Below the pieces are notes generated by a model, which worked only from the letters and a program-made list of their open reading frames with translations, did no database searches and was not told the origin of the DNA. A stretch of DNA of 64,000 nt. Origin: Wuchereria bancrofti (lineage: Eukaryota; Nematoda; Chromadorea; Rhabditida; Onchocercidae). Shown here in pieces: positions 56,257-64,000 of the stretch (positions are counted from its first letter, which is position 1; each line of letters starts with the position of its first letter). Location: positions 4,693,964 to 4,757,963 of the forward strand of contig SSBO01000008.1 in NCBI GenBank assembly GCA_005281725.1, read 5' to 3'. Made by a program: the position numbers and the translations under genes.

Positions 56257-57718
56257 AGTGCGAGAAAAGTAAAATGATAAGAAATAAGTAATACAAAAAT
56301 AGAGACGAATTAATTTAACCAACTAAAATAATTTGAAAGCAAAAAAGTTGGCCAAAAATTTTTTTAATTGGGAAAAGGAGAAATTTTATGCAAAACAACG
56401 GAATGTAAATAACGCAATCAATAAACGACAGTTGACATTCTCTAAGGCAACGCACATTTTTCTATTGGACAAAGTTTTCGTCTTTTTTTTATCAAACATT
56501 AAATCATTCTTCTTTCCTACACTCTTTCAAGTTTTAGTTTGTCAACTAATGGGATTGATAACATAACGATATTTGAGTCAACAATTAATTGTTAATTTGA
56601 AATGTGACAAAAATTTCATAACAAATTATGAATCAGCAAATTCTTTTTTTTCCTTGGAGAATACATTTGTTTACTTCAAAATCGAAATAATTCATTTTAC
56701 TCATTTTGTCATTCCTGCAAATAATGCTATTCAAGACAATGATGAAATTAGATACAATGATAAGTATAATAATAAAATTAAATATAATGATATCATAATA
56801 ATAATAAAATTAAGTATGGTGATATGATAACGGTAGAATTAAATGATAAAATTTAATATAATGATAAATACAATGATAAAATTTAATATAATGATATTGA
56901 TAAAATATGTACGATTAATATGAATAATGCCATTGGAAATTTCACATAAATTTAGTAATTTTTCTAATATTAAATAATTAGCAAAATATTTTTTCTTTTC
57001 TGCATAATTTATTTTTTAAATTATTTGTACTAAATGAAATGTAATGAAAGTAACGAATCATGAAAATAATTGATATTTAAAAAGTGGAAAAAAAGAAGGG
57101 AAAAATATTGAATTATAAAAGTTTTGTACAAAAAAGATTAAACAGACGAATGTCAGTATAGTATCATTACATAGATTTTGACAATGATCTGTAAATTTTT
57201 TTTAGTAGCAAACAGAAATTTTGAACAACAAAACTAAATTTTCGATAACAACCGGAAAAATAATTGACATTACTGATGATGACATATAATAAAATAGTAT
57301 GTTTTTTGATTTATTTCCATGAATTTATTTTCTCATCTATTGCCGGGATATATGGTAAAATTTTTGCTCAGTCATCATTCTTCAGAGCATTTACTTGATG
57401 CTATTACTGCTAGGATACTTTAAAAAGTTTGTATGAGCTGATGGAGAAGTTTGAAACATTGAAATTGATATTAGAAATAATTTTTCGTAACAATCGGCTT
57501 CTGATGATTGGCTAAAATTAGATGAAATAATGAAATAAAAGATCTCTTGTTTCAGACATTTTTTTTTACATATCATAGGTGAACAACTAATAGACAAATA
57601 TCAGAAAATATGAAATTGTGCGGTATGTTCCGACTCAATAAAAATCTTTCATATTCCTTAACAACATTTGTTTGTCTCTTTCTTTAAAATTATCATTTAT
57701 TATTTATCATTTATGATT

Positions 57719-57731
57719 TTATTATTATTAC

Positions 57732-57818
<87 letters not shown>

Positions 57819-57965
57819 GTTATCACTATTATTATTATTATTATTATCATTATTATTATTATCATTGTTACTATTATTATTATTATTACATTATTATTAT
57901 ATTATTATTGTTATTATCACTATTATTATTACTATTATTACTATTACTATTATTATTATTATTAA
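57719..57965. repeat. (TTA)n array, long allele
   Basis: A pure ATT run of about 100 bp is followed by interrupted ATT/ATC/ACT units. The poly-Leu/poly-Tyr frames are repeat artefacts. Confidence 0.9.
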
Positions 57966-59856
57966 TTGTTGTCATCATAATTATCATTCCACTCCTATCA
58001 TTGACAAACATTCATATGATGACACTGATGGTAATAATAACAGTAACAGTAATAATCTACAATTAAAAGTACTTTTAAAAAAATGTTAAATTGACTTGTT
58101 ACAACATAATTTTTTAACATTTTTTTGCTTTCGACATTTGGAAAAAAAGTTTTTTCTTCTTTGAAAAAGGAGGAAAAATTCTCTTAAAAAAAGAAGCAAT
58201 AATACTTTGTTTGAAACATTTCTTCAGTTTCTTTATTTTCAGTCTTGAAAAAAACAAAAAAATTGGTGGGAAAAAAGCAGAAATCAAATCGCCAAAATTG
58301 TCCACAACTTTTGGAAAAATGCAGAAAATAATTTGAAATATGTGAAAATTGAAAATAAAAAAATTTCAATAGATGAAATCTTTTATTGTTTTTNAGTGCG
58401 AGAAAAGTAAAATGATAAGAAATAAGTAATACAAAAATAGAGACGAATTAATTTAACCAACTAAAATAATTTGAAAGCAAAAAAGTTGGCCAAAAATTTT
58501 TTTAATTGGGAAAAGGAGAAATTTTATGCAAAACAACGGAATGTAAATAACGCAATCAATAAACGACAGTTGACATTCTCTAAGGCAACGCACATTTTTC
58601 TATTGGACAAAGTTTTCGTCTTTTTTTTATCAAACATTAAATCATTCTTCTTTCCTACACTCTTTCAAGTTTTAGTTTGTCAACTAATGGGATTGATAAC
58701 ATAACGATATTTGAGTCAACAATTAATTGTTAATTTGAAATGTGACAAAAATTTCATAACAAATTATGAATCAGCAAATTCTTTTTTTTCCTTGGAGAAT
58801 ACATTTGTTTACTTCAAAATCGAAATAATTCATTTTACTCATTTTGTCATTCCTGCAAATAATGCTATTCAAGACAATGATGAAATTAGATACAATGATA
58901 AGTATAATAATAAAATTAAATATAATGATATCATAATAATAATAAAATTAAGTATGGTGATATGATAACGGTAGAATTAAATGATAAAATTTAATATAAT
59001 GATAAATACAATGATAAAATTTAATATAATGATATTGATAAAATATGTACGATTAATATGAATAATGCCATTGGAAATTTCACATAAATTTAGTAATTTT
59101 TCTAATATTAAATAATTAGCAAAATATTTTTTCTTTTCTGCATAATTTATTTTTTAAATTATTTGTACTAAATGAAATGTAATGAAAGTAACGAATCATG
59201 AAAATAATTGATATTTAAAAAGTGGAAAAAAAGAAGGGAAAAATATTGAATTATAAAAGTTTTGTACAAAAAAGATTAAACAGACGAATGTCAGTATAGT
59301 ATCATTACATAGATTTTGACAATGATCTGTAAATTTTTTTTAGTAGCAAACAGAAATTTTGAACAACAAAACTAAATTTTCGATAACAACCGGAAAAATA
59401 ATTGACATTACTGATGATGACATATAATAAAATAGTATGTTTTTTGATTTATTTCCATGAATTTATTTTCTCATCTATTGCCGGGATATATGGTAAAATT
59501 TTTGCTCAGTCATCATTCTTCAGAGCATTTACTTGATGCTATTACTGCTAGGATACTTTAAAAAGTTTGTATGAGCTGATGGAGAAGTTTGAAACATTGA
59601 AATTGATATTAGAAATAATTTTTCGTAACAATCGGCTTCTGATGATTGGCTAAAATTAGATGAAATAATGAAATAAAAGATCTCTTGTTTCAGACATTTT
59701 TTTTTACATATCATAGGTGAACAACTAATAGACAAATATCAGAAAATATGAAATTGTGCGGTATGTTCCGACTCAATAAAAATCTTTCATATTCCTTAAC
59801 AACATTTGTTTGTCTCTTTCTTTAAAATTATCATTTATTATTTATCATTTATGATT

Positions 59857-59869
59857 TTATTATTATTAC

Positions 59870-59947
<78 letters not shown>

Positions 59948-60094
59948 GTTATCACTATTATTATTATTATTATTATCATTATTATTATTATCATTGTTAC
60001 TATTATTATTATTATTACATTATTATTATATTATTATTGTTATTATCACTATTATTATTACTATTATTACTATTACTATTATTATTATTATTAA
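59857..60094. repeat. (TTA)n array, 9 bp shorter
   Basis: The same array and flanks as at 57719, three trinucleotides shorter. Confidence 0.9.
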
Positions 60095-61340
60095 TTGTTG
60101 TCATCATAATTATCATTCCACTCCTATCATTGACAAACATTCATATGATGACACTGATGGTAATAATAACAGTAACAGTAATAATCTACAATTAAAAGTA
60201 CTTTTAAAAAAATGTTAAATTGACTTGTTACAACATAATTTTTTAACATTTTTTTGCTTTCGACATTTGGAAAAAAAGTTTTTTCTTCTTTGAAAAAGGA
60301 GGAAAAATTCTCTTAAAAAAAGAAGCAATAATACTTTGTTTGAAACATTTCTTCAGTTTCTTTATTTTCAGTCTTGAAAAAAACAAAAAAATTGGTGGGA
60401 AAAAAGCAGAAATCAAATCGCCAAAATTGTCCACAACTTTTGGAAAAATGCAGAAAATAATTTGAAATATGTGAAAATTGAAAATAAAAAAATTTCAATA
60501 GATGAAATCTTTTATTGTTTTTGATTAGATTACTTTTTTTGATTTGTTGCTTTTTTTCTCAAAAATATTCTTAATCATTTTTTGAAAGGAACAAAATTGA
60601 ACGTTGTATAATTTATCAATTATGAGTGTTCTCACTGATGCGTAGACACATAATGAAAGGAAAGGAAAAAACTTTAATGATAAACTGATAAAAATATATA
60701 TACACACACACTACAATGTACAGAGAGAAAAAAGAAAGCGGCGGGAATGGTAATTCTATAACAAAACGGATTTTCATTTTCTTTTCTTTCCACTTTGTTT
60801 TTTCGTTTTTTTTTTCTTTGTGTATTAGAAAAAAAAAGGCATTGAGGGATTTTTTCTTAATGAAAGAAGTAAAAAATGAATAATGGATGAGAAATGATAA
60901 CAATTTGATTGACCTATTAAAATGCTAAGGGTCATTTGGTGAAATGTCAACCTCTCTTCTTTCTTTTTTTCTGTTTTTTACAATATTTTCAAAGCAAATA
61001 TTTCGCTCAAAATTGCACCAATGTCCAATATGAGAAAGAGAGAATTTGAATTGATTTTAGTTCAACAAAACAGAAATAATGGAAGGATTTGTCGAGCAGA
61101 AAGGAAATGGAAAGGGAAAGAGAAAGAAAATAAAAGGAAGGATCTGTTGAGATGACGAAGGAAAGCAAAAGAAAAAGGAAAGGGAAGAAGGAAATTAGTG
61201 TTGCATCCATTCATTTTTGAATATTTTGATTTTGCTAGGATAAAAAAGAAAAANACTCAATAAAAATCTTTCATATTCCTTAACAACATTTGTTTGTCTC
61301 TTTCTTTAAAATTATCATTTATTATTTATCATTTATGATT

Positions 61341-61353
61341 TTATTATTATTAC

Positions 61354-61389
<36 letters not shown>

Positions 61390-61536
61390 GTTATCACTAT
61401 TATTATTATTATTATTATCATTATTATTATTATCATTGTTACTATTATTATTATTATTACATTATTATTATATTATTATTGTTATTATCACTATTATTAT
61501 TACTATTATTACTATTACTATTATTATTATTATTAA
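61341..61536. repeat. (TTA)n array, a further 42 bp shorter
   Basis: The same array and flanks, fourteen trinucleotides shorter than the copy at 59857. Confidence 0.9.
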
Positions 61537-62695
61537 TTGTTGTCATCATAATTATCATTCCACTCCTATCATTGACAAACATTCATATGATGACACTGAT
61601 GGTAATAATAACAGTAACAGTAATAATCTACAATTAAAAGTACTTTTAAAAAAATGTTAAATTGACTTGTTACAACATAATTTTTTAACATTTTTTTGCT
61701 TTCGACATTTGGAAAAAAAGTTTTTTCTTCTTTGAAAAAGGAGGAAAAATTCTCTTAAAAAAAGAAGCAATAATACTTTGTTTGAAACATTTCTTCAGTT
61801 TCTTTATTTTCAGTCTTGAAAAAAACAAAAAAATTGGTGGGAAAAAAGCAGAAATCAAATCGCCAAAATTGTCCACAACTTTTGGAAAAATGCAGAAAAT
61901 AATTTGAAATATGTGAAAATTGAAAATAAAAAAATTTCAATAGATGAAATCTTTTATTGTTTTTGATTAGATTACTTTTTTTGATTTGTTGCTTTTTTTC
62001 TCAAAAATATTCTTAATCATTTTTTGAAAGGAACAAAATTGAACGTTGTATAATTTATCAATTATGAGTGTTCTCACTGATGCGTAGACACATAATGAAA
62101 GGAAAGGAAAAAACTTTAATGATAAACTGATAAAAATATATATACACACACACTACAATGTACAGAGAGAAAAAAGAAAGCGGCGGGAATGGTAATTCTA
62201 TAACAAAACGGATTTTCATTTTCTTTTCTTTCCACTTTGTTTTTTCGTTTTTTTTTTCTTTGTGTATTAGAAAAAAAAAGGCATTGAGGGATTTTTTCTT
62301 AATGAAAGAAGTAAAAAATGAATAATGGATGAGAAATGATAACAATTTGATTGACCTATTAAAATGCTAAGGGTCATTTGGTGAAATGTCAACCTCTCTT
62401 CTTTCTTTTTTTCTGTTTTTTACAATATTTTCAAAGCAAATATTTCGCTCAAAATTGCACCAATGTCCAATATGAGAAAGAGAGAATTTGAATTGATTTT
62501 AGTTCAACAAAACAGAAATAATGGAAGGATTTGTCGAGCAGAAAGGAAATGGAAAGGGAAAGAGAAAGAAAATAAAAGGAAGGATCTGTTGAGATGACGA
62601 AGGAAAGCAAAAGAAAAAGGAAAGGGAAGAAGGAAATTAGTGTTGCATCCATTCATTTTTGAATATTTTGATTTTGCTAGGATAAAAAAGAAAAA

Positions 62696-64000
62696 AGAAA
62701 AGAAAGGAATGAATGAATGAATACAAAAGGAAGAAAAATGAATAAACGGAAAGGGAAAGAATAAAAATTGTTCAACATTTATGCTATATCTATATTACTT
62801 GTAAAAATTTTTGTAAGAAAGGATGTTTTACGTATTATACACGTAACGCTAACATTACAAGTTTTTTTTGCCGCTTTGCAGTGGTTATTATGATTGATTT
62901 AGAATCACTTATTTCACGTGTTATGCATATTTTTCACGTCAAATAAGTGCGTTACTCGTTTTCCTTAAGTATTATGTAGTATCGTGTTTTCAGTGAAGAG
63001 TATTGTGCATATTTTCAATGAAATATTGTACAAATATAAATTATGTAAGAATTATGAAATTTTTCAATGTATTCAAAAACGAAATATATTTTTCTTCTGA
63101 ACATTTGACAAGTGTGATATGGATAATATTACTACCATGAAAGACTGATAGTAGTGATTGTCTCGTTTTAAATAATAAATGACATTATCAGAAGATAATA
63201 TTCTTAATAAAAATGTTATTTATCTAATTCCCAATAACTAACATTTAAGCCAATTGAATACAATAAGAAAAGCAAAAATTAATTTCCGTTAATTTCATAA
63301 GTTTTTAAAAAAGATGAGCAAAAAAGAAAACAGCAGAAAGAACTTAGATGAGCTAAATATTTTATACTGTAAGATATATTTCCAATTCAAATGGCTTCCA
63401 TATTTCAGTGCTTGTTTTATTTAAAATGGCTATTTTTAACTGAAATATTTTATTTCCGTTTCGTTTTTTTTCTTCTTTTTCTTTTAATTTTCAAAGTTAA
63501 TTTAAATCTTGAATTTATAATTTGATGAAGGGAGAAAAAAACTTTTGCAAATTTTTCTAGCTAAAAATCACTGGAATATAACAAATTATAATGTTTTATA
63601 ATAACTGACATGAAGTAATAAATCAAACTTTTCTCTTATTTTTTTGAAAATAAGTTATAGGATTTGACTGGACGAATATTTGAGATTTTTGTAAGTACGA
63701 TTTATTACTATGTTTAAAAGTATTTCAGATGAATTGTTTTTTTGATTTCTGAAAGCAAAATAGTACTTGATAATCGCTCATTTTATAGTCTTGTTAATTA
63801 CTTTAGAGATTTCAGGAAAAGATGGACAGGAAGAATATAAGAATAATGAGACTTTACATATCTCCAAGAAATTCCGGAAATTTTAGCTCCGAAAGATTAC
63901 ATTTTGTATAATTCAAATCAATATATAGACTTTTATTTTTGATAAATAATTGTAATAATTTATTAATTGTTGAAAAATTGCCGATAATCTATCATGCATT
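62696..64000. other. AT-rich DNA, nothing recognised
   Basis: I see no gene, RNA or repeat of note in this stretch. Confidence 0.5.

Larger units (their letters stand above)
56257..62695. repeat. Three overlapping copies of one contig end, joined by single Ns
   Basis: 56257-58393 recurs as 58395-60522 (offset 2138, then 2129 after the TTA array). 59771-61253 recurs as 61255-62695 (offset 1484, then 1442). Ns at 58394 and 61254 mark the joins. Apart from the length of the TTA array the copies look identical. They are probably unmerged overlaps or haplotypes of one locus. Confidence 0.85.

Noticed and set aside
57668..58089. Poly-Leu / Tyr / Ile open frames, repeated near 59806 and 61290
   Set aside because: They are translations of the TTA array in each contig copy.

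Overview
The window looks like nuclear DNA of a filarial nematode (family Onchocercidae) from a draft assembly. The sequence is very AT-rich, genes are split into many small exons with nematode-type acceptors (TTTCAG / TTTTAG), three genes have clear animal orthologues, and one intron holds a short decayed piece of a bacterial thioredoxin reductase that best fits a nuclear insertion from the Wolbachia endosymbiont. Four single-N joins (3721, 32185, 58394, 61254) are each flanked by duplicated sequence, so parts of the window are assembly artefacts. I read all gene models by hand, following splice sites and codon phase.

Layout. (1) 1576-20008, plus strand: an 11-exon gene for an RGK-family (Rad/Gem/Rem/Kir-like) small GTPase, with a roughly 11.6 kb second intron full of simple repeats; its exon 2 is repeated by a contig overlap at 2535-4907. 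Its fifth intron contains the bacterial trxB fragment and a relic copy of the P-loop exon. (2) 21588-27455, plus: a Nopp140/NOLC1 homologue with a huge serine/acidic repeat exon and a conserved C-terminal SRP40 domain. One of its introns contains a sequence that folds like a two-hairpin H/ACA snoRNA. (3) 28296-29854, plus: NHP2, a core protein of H/ACA snoRNPs. Genes 2 and 3, plus the candidate snoRNA, form a nucleolar H/ACA cluster. (4) 30683-32540: a 698-bp perfect inverted repeat that probably reflects a fold-back chimera. (5) 32963-41094, minus: a gene for a large unrecognised protein built from 152-residue tandem repeats ending in VYHSGRSDE. Its giant exon is broken by two out-of-frame tandem duplications (1147 bp and 35 bp) whose lengths add to a multiple of three. 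It appears to have two alternative last exons.

(6) 41095-64000 is almost gene-free: trinucleotide arrays, one convincing orphan exon on the minus strand (48964-49074), one weak one (54271-54355), and three partly overlapping copies of a contig end (56257-62695) differing mainly in the length of a TTA array.

The strongest items to follow up are the trxB-like insertion, the candidate H/ACA snoRNA inside the gene of its own chaperone, and the repeat protein on the minus strand.
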